From Berkiella sp963829835 (GTDB lineage: Bacteria > Pseudomonadota > Gammaproteobacteria > Berkiellales > Berkiellaceae), in contig CAWHKC010000004.1 of the NCBI GenBank assembly GCA_963829835.1, positions 620,001 to 684,000 of the forward strand: 64,000 bases of DNA, read 5' to 3'. Made by a program: the position numbers and the translations under genes. This document shows, piece by piece, positions 7,784 through 17,900 of the stretch (position 1 is the stretch's first letter; every line of letters begins with the position of its first letter). The notes under the pieces are model-generated. The model did no database searches. It worked only from the letters and a program-made list of their open reading frames with translations, and was not told where the DNA came from.

Positions 7784-9370
7784 TTATTTTTTTCCAGCGG
7801 CTGTTTTTATATCTTTAATCAATTTTCTTTTATCGTCGTCTTCTAGAAATCGAACAGCTTCAGATTTTGCTCTGCCACGAGATTGTCCTGATGCGATTGA
7901 GAGTCTAGGATACGCGTGTAGCACTGTCGTTGCGGTTGTTCCTTTGCTAATACTCAAACTTTCCAATTGCTCAGTCACGCCTTGCAATGAGGCTGAAGTG
8001 TCATCCTGGAGAAGGCGATCACATAGCGTCCTTATTTCATCTTTTTCCGTGGCAACCTGCACTTTGGTTTCCAGCCATTGCATAATCAGTGATTTTGCCA
8101 ATACGTCTCGAATTTGTTTATCAGAAATATTCACTACCAAGGGTGCTTTTTTTTCTAGACAACGTTCAAGCATTCTTTTGAGTGAACTGAGTTCTAGTCC
8201 TTTAAAATCTAGGTTGATCACTATTGGATCAAGATTATAAGAATACCAATAGGCATCACTCTCATTATAATGAAATGCCGCTAATGATCTTTGAAAATGC
8301 GTTCTATAAGGCATTGATAGAAGGGGCAAGGAAGACAAGTATTTTCGGAGAGCAGAAAATTTTTCATTCAACAGACCATTTAACATAACACGTTGATTGA
8401 GTGGACTGCTCGCTATTTTATCTTTTTCTTCGCAATAGATGCCGATATAGGGTATACAATGTGGATTATCCGCCATTAATTTACGAAGCTGTGCGAAAGA
8501 GCCCACTGGACTGAAAACCTTATGATATTTTTTCAGGCGTTTGTTATCTTCCGACGAAATCTGTGCTTTAACCCCATCCATGCGATCAACTGGCTGAAAA
8601 TTTTTCAAACCGTTATAAATGGCTAATGCAGCAGCGTAATTAAAAGGAGCACCAAGACAATGCTCAATCACATCTAAATAAAACCCTATGCAAACAACCG
8701 CCTCTTTGGCTGTGGTTGCCTTTACAATATCCATACATACCATTTCAGATAACTTTGAACTAAGCATGGATAAATATAGCAATGGCTGATTTTGTTCGGC
8801 TTTTCGACCTAGATTAGTGGCTAATGTCGCCTCAACAAATGCCTTATTCAAATCTTGTGCCAAATCAAAGGCACTGTGCCGATAATCCACAACTGTTCTT
8901 ATTTCATACAATTGTTTCAATTTCACTTCTAAGGTGGTCTTTTCTATTGGTGAAATAAATAAGGTGGCCCTTTTTATTTGTGAAATAAAATTAGCGAATG
9001 CAGCAGAAAACGCTGGGAATTCATCTAGAAGGATCAATTCTTTGACAAGATAAATGCTGGCTAATTTTCCTTTTGCAGGTAATGAATAGTACAGTGAGCT
9101 GAGAATATCTAAAATTTCAGGAAGATTAAGTTCTTCGACAATGCCATATGCAATTTGGGTTAGTGATTGCGGATCGATAGTCACGCTCTGATCCAATTGC
9201 TCACAGGGCGTCAAGATATTTTTTAAAAACCTTGTGAAGTGTGCTGTACGCTCCCCTTCATCTTCTTTTTCTTGTGAATATTCGCCAATACTGTAAGGAT
9301 GTAATCCAAAATTTTGTAGTATCTCATCTATTTCTTTGCTTACTTTGACCTGTGTCCCTGACAAGCTCAT
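7784..9370 (-). CDS. RasGEF (CDC25-like) domain protein, candidate secreted effector
   Basis: A 528-residue soluble protein. Residues about 170-330 match the catalytic domain of eukaryotic Ras guanine-nucleotide exchange factors. The block KEAVVCIGFYLDVIEHC, FNYAAALAIYNGLKNFQPVD, KYHKVFSPVGSFAQLRKLM and HCIPYIGIYCEEKD follows the order of the CDC25 core (hydrophobic helix, N-x-x-x-x-x-A-I-x-x-G-L, P-x-x-x-F-x-x-x-R, C-I-P-F-L-G-x-Y). An N-terminal helical region (60-130) precedes it, and a 190-residue C-terminal region of unknown fold follows. Bacterial RasGEF proteins known from Legionella are injected effectors; export of this one is inference. No signal peptide or membrane span is seen. 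The C-terminus is Lys-rich (TAAGKK). Confidence 0.8.
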   Translation of the reverse strand: MSLSGTQVKVSKEIDEILQNFGLHPYSIGEYSQEKEDEGERTAHFTRFLKNILTPCEQLDQSVTIDPQSLTQIAYGIVEELNLPEILDILSSLYYSLPAKGKLASIYLVKELILLDEFPAFSAAFANFISQIKRATLFISPIEKTTLEVKLKQLYEIRTVVDYRHSAFDLAQDLNKAFVEATLATNLGRKAEQNQPLLYLSMLSSKLSEMVCMDIVKATTAKEAVVCIGFYLDVIEHCLGAPFNYAAALAIYNGLKNFQPVDRMDGVKAQISSEDNKRLKKYHKVFSPVGSFAQLRKLMADNPHCIPYIGIYCEEKDKIASSPLNQRVMLNGLLNEKFSALRKYLSSLPLLSMPYRTHFQRSLAAFHYNESDAYWYSYNLDPIVINLDFKGLELSSLKRMLERCLEKKAPLVVNISDKQIRDVLAKSLIMQWLETKVQVATEKDEIRTLCDRLLQDDTSASLQGVTEQLESLSISKGTTATTVLHAYPRLSIASGQSRGRAKSEAVRFLEDDDKRKLIKDIKTAAGKK

Positions 9371-9468
9371 TTAACCGCCTATAAAAATTCAGGTTTTTAG
9401 TAGGCTAACATTAAAGATTTATCACAAAAAGATCAAGAAAATAGATGAGAAAATGTCATAAAGATTTT

Positions 9469-10059
9469 TTATGGCACAATTGTTCCCTTGTTTTGCCCTG
9501 TCATACCGGCTGTTAAAATAAAACTCATCGCTTCATTCACCGCCCAATCTAAAGGAGTAATGGATTTGCGAGGCACAACAATTGCAATGCCACCAACCAT
9601 GTAGCTTAGCGGTATAAAGACTAGCACTTCTTCTTCGCTTCCCAAGGAAGGCGTCATTTTTTCAAGGGCATCACGCGTAATAAAGCCCATCACTTTACCC
9701 ATACGCGTTTCTACCATCACTGCTTGTTGTGCGGCTTGATTACTTTTATCAAAGAAATTGACGAGATCTTGGATAGCATTATAAATGCTCTTGATGACTG
9801 GGATCTGCTTAACCATCTTTTCAAGCCAAGCATACATTTGTCGAACTATCCAGGCATTAAATAATATGCCAATGACAAAAATTAAAACAACGCCGACGAT
9901 AATGCCTAGTCCTTGAAAATAATATTGGGAGGGAAGATTTTTTTTCAAAAAATGACCAAAAAAAGCTTCCATGGTTGTGAATAACCAAATGACGATAGTA
10001 ATCGTTAACGCAATGGGTACAAAGGCTTTAATGCCATTCCAAAAAATCTTCTTGATCAT
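9469..10059 (-). CDS. DUF502 family membrane protein
   Basis: A 196-residue protein with two N-terminal membrane spans (about residues 10-30 and 50-75), followed by a soluble domain. The sequence between them (TTMEAFFGHFLKK) and the domain motif IPVIKSIYNAIQDLVNFF are hallmarks of DUF502. The C-terminal part contains VLVFIPLSYMVGGIAIVVP. The molecular function of the family is not established. It overlaps the preceding membrane-protein gene by ATGA, so the two are almost certainly co-translated. Confidence 0.8.
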   Translation of the reverse strand: MIKKIFWNGIKAFVPIALTITIVIWLFTTMEAFFGHFLKKNLPSQYYFQGLGIIVGVVLIFVIGILFNAWIVRQMYAWLEKMVKQIPVIKSIYNAIQDLVNFFDKSNQAAQQAVMVETRMGKVMGFITRDALEKMTPSLGSEEEVLVFIPLSYMVGGIAIVVPRKSITPLDWAVNEAMSFILTAGMTGQNKGTIVP

Positions 10060-10931
10060 GATGTTAACCTATATTTTGCATTAAATTCGGTATGGCGCTT
10101 ATCAATGGCGGCAAGCTTGTCTTCATCTTTCTTTATGTCATTGATTAATTTTACAAGAAAGGTATTTTGATCATTTTGTAAACCATTAAGCGACAATGCG
10201 CCACATTCATTTATCTCAGTCGTTGTCGGCGGATGATTTCTTTCTTGCACAATCTTGGCATAAGCGCGATCAAATAATTGTGACATTTTGACTGTTTCAT
10301 CCTGAAACTCCTGATTAAGTTTAACTTTTACCTCATCTTTGGATTGCCCTAACTGGATATCCACAATACTCTTCATGGAATATTTCCAGTTTAGATCATT
10401 CGTCTTATATACATATAACTGTATCATTGAGCCAAAGAGATGGACCAAACCATTGCTTACCCCGCCTAAAGCGACCAAACCATAACTCACCGCTAAAGGG
10501 ATAAAAAGAGCACTATTAATTGGCGTTAATAAGTAACCTGCTGAAATAGCCATTATCCATAACGCACTGACCGCCATAGCCCACCAAAAAAGCTTGACGC
10601 CTTGGGCACTGACAAATTTGCTTGCCCACTCTTCATTATTCTTTTTAAAACTGCGTTTAAACATCACGCCTTCAATAAGGGCCGGTATTAAGGCGATTAC
10701 GACAAACACTGATCCCAATAGCGGACCTAAAAGATATTTAGTAAGTAACTTTGGCGGATTAAACAATTGAGAATTGGGCTCTATCTCTAGGAAGAGTCCA
10801 AAAAAACCTTGTGGTAGAAGATTGGCTAAACCCAGGGCGGTATCCCAGCCCATATGATAGGCGCCCCGACTCCAGGTGTAGAAAGCCCGAAATCGAATTT
10901 GATTAGATTGTCCTAAATTCGTATTTAACAT
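10056..10931 (-). CDS. hypothetical membrane protein with four to five spans
   Basis: A 291-residue protein I do not recognise. Hydrophobic segments lie near residues 65-92 (LLGPLLGSVFVVIALIPALI), 112-135, 140-160 and 162-175. They are followed by a soluble, charged C-terminal half ending in a helical stretch rich in Lys, Asp and Glu. The N-terminus (QIRFRAFYTWSRGAYHMGWD) is not a signal peptide. It sits between an ABC exporter permease gene and a DUF502 gene, overlapping the latter by four bases, which suggests joint function with the DUF502 protein. Confidence 0.55.
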   Translation of the reverse strand: MLNTNLGQSNQIRFRAFYTWSRGAYHMGWDTALGLANLLPQGFFGLFLEIEPNSQLFNPPKLLTKYLLGPLLGSVFVVIALIPALIEGVMFKRSFKKNNEEWASKFVSAQGVKLFWWAMAVSALWIMAISAGYLLTPINSALFIPLAVSYGLVALGGVSNGLVHLFGSMIQLYVYKTNDLNWKYSMKSIVDIQLGQSKDEVKVKLNQEFQDETVKMSQLFDRAYAKIVQERNHPPTTTEINECGALSLNGLQNDQNTFLVKLINDIKKDEDKLAAIDKRHTEFNAKYRLTS

Positions 10932-10948
10932 TGTAAACTCCTAACATC

Positions 10949-13426
10949 TTAAGCCGTATTTCTTAGCAACCACAATGGGGATATATAAAAAATTTTCCTG
11001 GCCCCCATTAATCCAAATACCAAAATAACAACGGTGCTTGATATAATACCTATGAATAACCATTTATAATCAAAAACATAAGGAAACCCAAAAAAATGCT
11101 CTGCTAAATCAAAAGCAATTATTTGGGCAAACACACTTGCAAAGAGTCCCGACATTAACCCTAAAGCGCAAAATTCTATACTTAATACTTTTGCAATAAA
11201 ACGTTTGTTGGCACCTAATATTTGCAGCAGCGCACTTTCTTGAAGCCTTTCTTTTAAACTCGATAGTAAACTTGCGTACATAATTAATAGTCCCAAGACG
11301 AAAACCATCATTAATAACACTTGCAAAGAAAGTGATATCTTATCAATCATCTGACGTACTTTTTGTAATAAGGCATCAATATCAATAATAGATATTTCAA
11401 CATATTCCTTCGCCAAATCAATGAGAATTTCTTTTTGACTGCTTGGCAAATAAAAACTGGTAATATAAGAATGTGGGTATTCGTCAATAACATTTGGTGG
11501 AAAAATAACAAAAAAATTAGGTTTAAAACTCTGCCATTCAACTGTCCTCACTTGCACAATTTTCGCGCTTACTGAACGCTCGCCAATCTGAAAACCAATA
11601 GAATCCCCTAGTGTTAGCCCTTGACGTTCGGCGAAATTTTTTTCAATAGAGATCAATGCTAGACCTTTTGCGACATTATGCCAGTCCATGCCCGCTATAA
11701 CTTTATTATCAGCAGGAAGTTCTGCCATCCAGGTCAAATTAATAGGCCTACCCAGTCCTTTACGATCGTTAGATTCTTTATTTATGGAATCAATACTCAT
11801 TCCATTGATATGGCTCATTCTGCCTCTAACGATGGGATAAAATTGAATATTCTTGATATCTTTAGATTTAAACCATTTTTCTAAATCTAAAATTTGATTT
11901 GGTTGTATATTAATCAAAAAATAATTGGGCGTGGCAAGGGGTAATTGTTCTTGCCAAGCTTTAATGAAATTTCTTTGAATAATCTGCACAAGTAGTAACA
12001 ACATGATGACAATAGTAAAAACCAACCATTGGGTGATACTCTTCCATTTGTACCTTATCAAATAAGCCATTCCAAATCGCCAAGAAAGTGGCCCAATAGT
12101 GCTTAAACGAGCTAAGATAATCCAAAGTCCATATGATATTGCAAAAACGACAAGACTTAAACCAATAATCTGAGAGCCCATTCTTATCGCAAGAGCTGAA
12201 TCGTCCAAGGTCGTAGTAAACAGCAATCCCAAGGCTAATACAGCAAGAATATAACTTGCCATACTTGCTTTAGAAGGCGATTGGTTTTGCTGTTGAAGTA
12301 CCTGCATTGGACTCACTCGCTTTAAATCAAGTATGGGTCCTAATGCAAACCCTATCAGTATCAATACCCCAGATAGGGCGCCAAAAATCCCTCCCTGCCA
12401 AAAGGGTACACTAAGGGAGAATCCAAGTTGTTGACTATATAAAAGCAAAACATGGGTTACAAGATATCCTGCGCTAATACTTAAGGCTAGAATAAAGGTA
12501 GCTAAAATTAACAACGAAACTATTTGTAGCTGTAGTATCGTTTTACTACTTGCGCCAAAGCAACGAATGAGAGCCACATTTTTTTGTTGGCGAATAGTAT
12601 ATTGATGTGCACAAATGGCGACGGCAATGCCTGCCAATAGACTTTGTACTAATAAAATAACCGCTAAATATTGATTCGCTGTCGTTAAGACGCGATTAAA
12701 TCCGGACCCTTGCCTACCCGTTACAGGTGTGATCAAGGAAACATTTGAGGCATGTCCTTGATAGTGTTCTATCATCAGCCTGATTTGTTCCGGTGACCCT
12801 TCCAACATTAGTCGATAGGTGGCGCGACTACCAGGTTGCAGCACATCCATTTTTGCAAGATCCTGAGCATTAACATAAGCCACAGGTGCTAAAGCACTAC
12901 TATCAGATAGCGCCACTGGTCGCTGTTGAATAATTCCCCCCAATACAAACGCTGCATCACCGATGGCCACTTTATCGCCGAGATTTACCTTCAATCTTAG
13001 CGCTAAATTATCATCCATCCATATCTCACCTTGAGGCGGCGGTCCATATTGACTGACCGTATTAACTGTTTTCACCATCAATTGACCACGTAATGGAAAA
13101 TGCGAGTCGATAGCATAAATACTTGCTAATTGAAGAGATCCTTTTACTGAAATCATGCTAAAAAAATCAATGGCCATACACGTTTGAAGATTTGAGCTTT
13201 GTGCAAAATTTTTGTACTCTACGCTTAAAGGTTCTGAAGATTCTATTATCAGATCTGCACCCAAAAGTGTTGCTGCATCTTGGCCCATTGTCAGTCGAAA
13301 AGCTGCTGTTAGATTCGTTAACGTTGTTACTGAAAAAACCGCTAAAAATAAAGCTATTGCCATGATGCGAAGTTCTGGGTTATGCCTCTGGCGCCATAGT
13401 TGTGCTATAGCTAAATGCAGCAACAT
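10949..13426 (-). CDS. ybbP: ABC exporter permease, YbbP/FtsX type
   Basis: An 825-residue permease. One N-terminal span (residues 20-45) is followed by a periplasmic region to about 245. Three spans carry the first FtsX domain (about 250-370) and a further pair of spans lies near 390-440. A second periplasmic region (about 480-680) and the C-terminal FtsX domain (about 695-815; SLLSSLKERLQESALLQILGA) complete it. This double-FtsX layout is that of YbbP. It pairs with the ATPase gene just upstream. The E. coli YbbA-YbbP-TesA trio shares this neighbourhood. The transported substrate is unknown; export or lipid handling at the inner membrane is inferred from the family. Confidence 0.85.
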   Translation of the reverse strand: MLLHLAIAQLWRQRHNPELRIMAIALFLAVFSVTTLTNLTAAFRLTMGQDAATLLGADLIIESSEPLSVEYKNFAQSSNLQTCMAIDFFSMISVKGSLQLASIYAIDSHFPLRGQLMVKTVNTVSQYGPPPQGEIWMDDNLALRLKVNLGDKVAIGDAAFVLGGIIQQRPVALSDSSALAPVAYVNAQDLAKMDVLQPGSRATYRLMLEGSPEQIRLMIEHYQGHASNVSLITPVTGRQGSGFNRVLTTANQYLAVILLVQSLLAGIAVAICAHQYTIRQQKNVALIRCFGASSKTILQLQIVSLLILATFILALSISAGYLVTHVLLLYSQQLGFSLSVPFWQGGIFGALSGVLILIGFALGPILDLKRVSPMQVLQQQNQSPSKASMASYILAVLALGLLFTTTLDDSALAIRMGSQIIGLSLVVFAISYGLWIILARLSTIGPLSWRFGMAYLIRYKWKSITQWLVFTIVIMLLLLVQIIQRNFIKAWQEQLPLATPNYFLINIQPNQILDLEKWFKSKDIKNIQFYPIVRGRMSHINGMSIDSINKESNDRKGLGRPINLTWMAELPADNKVIAGMDWHNVAKGLALISIEKNFAERQGLTLGDSIGFQIGERSVSAKIVQVRTVEWQSFKPNFFVIFPPNVIDEYPHSYITSFYLPSSQKEILIDLAKEYVEISIIDIDALLQKVRQMIDKISLSLQVLLMMVFVLGLLIMYASLLSSLKERLQESALLQILGANKRFIAKVLSIEFCALGLMSGLFASVFAQIIAFDLAEHFFGFPYVFDYKWLFIGIISSTVVILVFGLMGARKIFYISPLWLLRNTA

Positions 13427-13427
13427 A

Positions 13428-14105
13428 TTAATTTTCCTGTTTTAAATTTAACTTTCCATCTTGCAATAAAAACGTACGGTTGCATCGCTTTGCCAAAAGT
13501 AAATCATGTGTCACAAAAATAAGCGTGGTATTTAATTCATTTTTCAATTGAAATAAAAGATCTATTATTTTATCACCGGTATTGATATCCAAGCATCCCG
13601 TCGGTTCATCGGCAAATAAAATGCTAGGCGCAACAACATAGGCCCTGGCAATGGCAACACGCTGTTGTTCTCCACCAGATAATTGACTAGGGAAATGGGT
13701 TAAACGGGACCCTAGACCTACTTTATTTAATATATCAATTGCCTGTTGCTTCGCATTTTTGCGCCCACAGAGCTCAACGGGCAACATGACATTTTCTAAT
13801 GCATTCAATGACGGGAGGAGATCAAAATTTTGAAAGACAAAACCAATTCGGCCAAGACGCCAAGTCGCTCGTTCATCTTCACTCATCCGAGTGAGATTAA
13901 CCCCATCTACAATCATTTCACCTTTTGTCGCCACATCTAGTCCTGCTAGCAAACTAAGCAATGTTGTTTTGCCTGATCCCGAAGCGCCAACAATAGCAAT
14001 GGCCTCTCCTTTATTGACGTTAAGATCAACCCCTCTTAGAATATCTATAGGACTTGCTAATGTTTCTACCCTTTTTTCTACAGCACTGGCGCTAATGATG
14101 ATCAT
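13428..14105 (-). CDS. ybbA: ABC exporter ATP-binding protein, YbbA/LolD type
   Basis: A 225-residue ATPase. It has Walker A GASGSGKTT (near residue 41), Q-loop FVFQNFDLLP, signature LSGGEQQRVAIARA, Walker B ILFADEPTGCLD and H-loop FVTHD. It belongs to the MacB/LolD/YbbA class. The ATG at 14105 has AGGA seven bases upstream; an in-frame TTG lies one codon earlier. It is followed at one base by the permease gene and diverges from tesA, as in E. coli. The two genes start over the same bases, so their promoters must overlap. Confidence 0.9.
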   Translation of the reverse strand: MIIISASAVEKRVETLASPIDILRGVDLNVNKGEAIAIVGASGSGKTTLLSLLAGLDVATKGEMIVDGVNLTRMSEDERATWRLGRIGFVFQNFDLLPSLNALENVMLPVELCGRKNAKQQAIDILNKVGLGSRLTHFPSQLSGGEQQRVAIARAYVVAPSILFADEPTGCLDINTGDKIIDLLFQLKNELNTTLIFVTHDLLLAKRCNRTFLLQDGKLNLKQEN

Positions 14106-14757
14106 CAATAATCCTAATAAATCGTTTTTTTCTTACACTACCTTTTATCTCATGATTTTCCTATGGGTATCATTAACTTTCATCTGCTCTCCTTGCCAAG
14201 GCAAGCCAACCGTCTTAGTTCTGGGAGATAGCTTGAGTGCTGCATATCAAATACCCCCTGAAAATGGTTGGGTAAAGCTATTGGAAAATAAACTTAAAGA
14301 CGCAAATCCACAGGCCAGCGTTATTAATAGTAGTATTGTCGGTGATACAACAGCTAATGGTTTACAACGTCTACCAGCACTGCTTAAACAATACCAGCCT
14401 GATATTGTTATATTAGAGTTAGGAGGGAACGATGGGTTAAGGGGGTTAGATATTCTGAGCATTCGACTTAATCTTAACCAGATGATTGAACTCTCTTTAA
14501 AAGATAATGCTAAGGTTCTATTAATAGGTATACGACTACCTCCCAATTATGGCGCTACTTACACAAAACAATTTTATGATAATTATCAACAATTGAGTGA
14601 CCAACATGCCATTCCACTTGTTCCTTTCTTATTAGATAACATTGCGACGCATCCAAATCTCATGTTTGAAGACCATATTCACCCAACAAGTGAAGCTCAA
14701 CCTATTATTGTTGAGAATGTATGGCCATATCTTAGTCCATTGCTACAAACTAAATAA
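14095..14757 (+). CDS. tesA: arylesterase / acyl-CoA thioesterase I, GDSL family
   Basis: A 220-residue SGNH hydrolase acting in the periplasm on acyl thioesters and lysophospholipids. The catalytic blocks are LGDSLSAAYQIP (nucleophile Ser), GGNDGLRGL (oxyanion Asn) and DHIHPT (catalytic Asp and His). Residues 18-38 form a signal peptide (LMIFLWVSLTFICSPCQG). The start is uncertain: the ATG at 14095 lies inside the divergent ybbA start, and an ATG at 14152 would give a minimal signal peptide. Neither has a good ribosome site. Divergence from ybbA matches E. coli. Confidence 0.88.
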   Translation: MMIINNPNKSFFSYTTFYLMIFLWVSLTFICSPCQGKPTVLVLGDSLSAAYQIPPENGWVKLLENKLKDANPQASVINSSIVGDTTANGLQRLPALLKQYQPDIVILELGGNDGLRGLDILSIRLNLNQMIELSLKDNAKVLLIGIRLPPNYGATYTKQFYDNYQQLSDQHAIPLVPFLLDNIATHPNLMFEDHIHPTSEAQPIIVENVWPYLSPLLQTK

Positions 14758-14830
14758 AAGAGCGTTTTTAGAATCTCAACCATCCTTAGGTATCTAAGTC
14801 TATTTCTATCCATCTTATTGCTGCCACCGC

Positions 14831-14852
14831 TTGTCGTGCAACGACGTTTTTT
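14831..14852 (+). terminator. rho-independent terminator after tesA
   Basis: GTCGT (14833-14837) pairs with ACGAC (14841-14845) around a GCA loop, followed by GTTTTTT. The stem is short but the U-run is clear. Confidence 0.5.
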
Positions 14853-14876
14853 CTATTAAAAACAACATAGTCAGGT

Positions 14877-14905
14877 TTGACACTTACACCTTGCCCGCGT
14901 AACAT
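14877..14905 (+). promoter_or_regulatory. strong sigma70 promoter of the 1965-residue repeat protein
   Basis: TTGACA (14877-14882) and TAACAT (14900-14905) are separated by 17 bases and lie 52 bases upstream of the ATG. This consensus -35 box suggests high expression. Confidence 0.7.
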
Positions 14906-14957
14906 CGGCAGTTAGCCAACTTTTAAATTTACCATTTATCGTCCGAAGGAATAGAAT

Positions 14958-17900
14958 ATGAGTAACAAGCCATCACTGTCAGAAACATTGGAAGCCAAGC
15001 AGCCCCAGTCTAAGCTTGGACAATTTGTAGAGACCATCAAAGACGCCATCGAAGAGTTTACTGATGGTTTTATCAAAAACGCGCAAGCTAAAGAATCGCT
15101 TAATGCTGAAGATGAGCTTATACCATTAGATATCATAGATGGTATCAATGTTACTGATGCAAACAGCGAGTCACTTGTTGAAGAATTATTATCCGATGGT
15201 CATAGCCATGCCTTGAATCGCACCCATCATGATAATGTGCAATCATCAATACTATCAAAAAAATATGCACCTACACATCAAACAATATCAAGCACCATCA
15301 CACAAGAAGCTGCTATAAGTGCCATTTTATCTCATGCTAATAAAAAATATGTTGATCTGAGCAATAGACCCAATGGCATCGCACTAGAAATCGTCGACAG
15401 TGCTCCAAAGATGAAACGTCATGTATTAGAACCTGTTCGCCACTTTATTGCTGGTATGAAAGAGGCTGCAAAAGCCACTGCTGTTACACCAAAGCCAGTT
15501 GTAGATGTTACTCCTAAACCCGTTGTAGATGTAACACCTAAACCCGTTGTTGATACTACACCAAAAACTCCTATTGTTGAGGCAACCCCAAAAATTCCTG
15601 CAGTTGAGGCAACCCCAAAAATTCCTGCAGTTGAGGCAACCCCAAAAATTCCTGCTGTTGAGGCAACCCCAAAAATTCCTGCAGTTGAGGCAACCCCAAA
15701 AATTCCTGCTGTTGAAGCAACCCCAAAAATTCCTGCAGTTGAGGCAACACCAAAAACTGATACAACACCCACACCAAAAAAAGGTATATTTGGTAGATTG
15801 GTGGATACTGTATTAGGAAGAACAAAAGCAGATCCAAAGCCGGTTGAAACTGACAAAAAGCAAACTGATACGACCACGGTTGATCCTTTAAAAAAACCAA
15901 GCACTGAAACTTCAGCTGAATCAAAACCAACTGAACCCAAAGTTGCAGATCCTAAACTTGTCACACATGAAACAGCACTTGCAAAAACAACTGCCACTTT
16001 GAAAGCATTACAAGATAATGAAAATGGCATTAAGCTGCAGATTGAACAAAATTCTTCAAAATTGAAACTGGACGCAGAACAAGCAACTGTCAATTACCAG
16101 CAATTACAAACAGATTTTATTCAACTTGAAACCGCATTAAAGCACATGGCTAAAACAAATCAGGGCTGGTTCCAAAGCTTTGATTGGAAGAGTCTTAGCC
16201 CTACAAAACTCACTCAATTAATGCTTGGTTTGCAACAAGCACCTACTGCTGATGGCATCCTTAAAACAGGTATGGAAGTGGCTCTTTTTAAACAAAAGGT
16301 TGCTAATGCGAATCTTTTAGCACATCAATATGCTAATGATGTTGCTGGTAAGTTAATCAAAACCCCTGTTACTGACTACGCAGAAACGAAACTGGTTTTG
16401 CAACAAACTCAAGCTGTCATTGATTCTTTAAAACAACAAAGTGCACAAGCTGAAAAAGCTCATGCACCGTTTAGACAAGCCGAAACTGGTCTAAGCTCAT
16501 TGTTTGGAAAATCCAAAGAATATAAAAGTACTCAAGCCGCATTGCTCGAGGCTACAAAAAATCTTGACAATGCCATGAAGTTGGAAGTTGAATTACGCAA
16601 GGCAGTTGAAATTGCTGATAATTTTGAAATGTTTCTTGGTAAAACAGAACTTGTAGAAAAAAGCTGTGTTCAGATTGCTGAAGATTTTAATGCACAAGAA
16701 CAACGTCAAGCTGCTTTAAAAGATGTTCGTGAACAAATCAAAGGACAGACTGAAGCCGTCAAACATGAAGAGGCTCAAATTGAGCAAATAAAGAAGGAAT
16801 CAGCTGCCCCCCAAATCAAGGAGACAAAGGAAACAGCTACGCCAGAAATCAAGGCTGATGCACCTCCACCGCCTCCGCCGCCGCCTGTTGGATGGAGTTT
16901 AAGTCCAACTAAATTTGTACAAAAAGTATTCGGCACAAAACCAGCACCCGAAGCTCAAACTACAATGGAAACCTTGATCGATGGTCTTGAAGTTGAATCA
17001 CCTTTAGCTGCCGCAATCAATGCAAAAAAAGCTGAACTCAAAGAAGCAACTCCTTCTGAAAAAGTTCAAGAGGTTGATCCTCTGATTGCAGCATTATCCA
17101 GTGCCGTTTCAAATCGCAGACTTTCATCAACAACTAAACCAGAAAATGATGGTGACAATAGCGATTGGGAAGATAAAAAGGAAGATAAGAAGGAACAACC
17201 AGTACCCCAAACAACGATGGATGCAATAATTGATGCGCTTGAGACATCTGAGCCAGCAAAATCCGTTTCTGAAAACAAACCAGCTGCTGTTGTAGATCAG
17301 AAGCCACCGGTTTCAGAAGTGAAACTGAGTGAAAAAGATAAAATGGCGTTCGAAGCACAAAGAAAAGCCGAACTGGACACTATTCAGAAAGTTTTAGCAA
17401 AACGTCGAGGCGACATTTCTGATGATGATAACCCTATTGCTGAGCAATTGGCCAAAGAAGAGAAAAAACAAGTCCAAGCAGAAGAAAAACCACTTCTTGG
17501 CGCAGCTAGCCCTACTGGCTTAGTCAAACAAATGGGTGCACTGTTAGGTAATTTCTTTAAAGGCAAAGTAGCAAATGATGCTGACAAAGCTGAAGAAGTA
17601 GCCACCGCTCCCACTAAAATGGAAGCGTTGATTGATGGTCTTGATACTGCCGAACCTTCTCCAATACTTGGCGCAGCAAGCCCAACAGTCATTACCACTA
17701 AAGTGATTGATCATTTAACAACAAAAAATGACGCTAAGGCTCCAGCAAAAGCTGAAAACCTCAATACTTTGATTGATAATCTTGATACTGGGGTGCAAAA
17801 GCAAGCACCTGCTGCTACAGCGGAACCACAAACACAACCTTCACCATTACTTGGTGCTGCGAGCCCAACAGGTGTCGTTACTAAACTGGTTGATTTTTTA

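Noticed and set aside
15588..15751. CRISPR array in the 27-bp repeats
   Set aside because: Units are contiguous with no spacers and are translated in frame; no cas genes are near.
15419..16093. Long minus-strand open frames inside the repeat protein gene, also at 17711-19114
   Set aside because: They are mirror frames of the repeats. The products are repetitive Ser/Ala/Val strings, and the plus-strand frame has the promoter, ribosome site and terminator.
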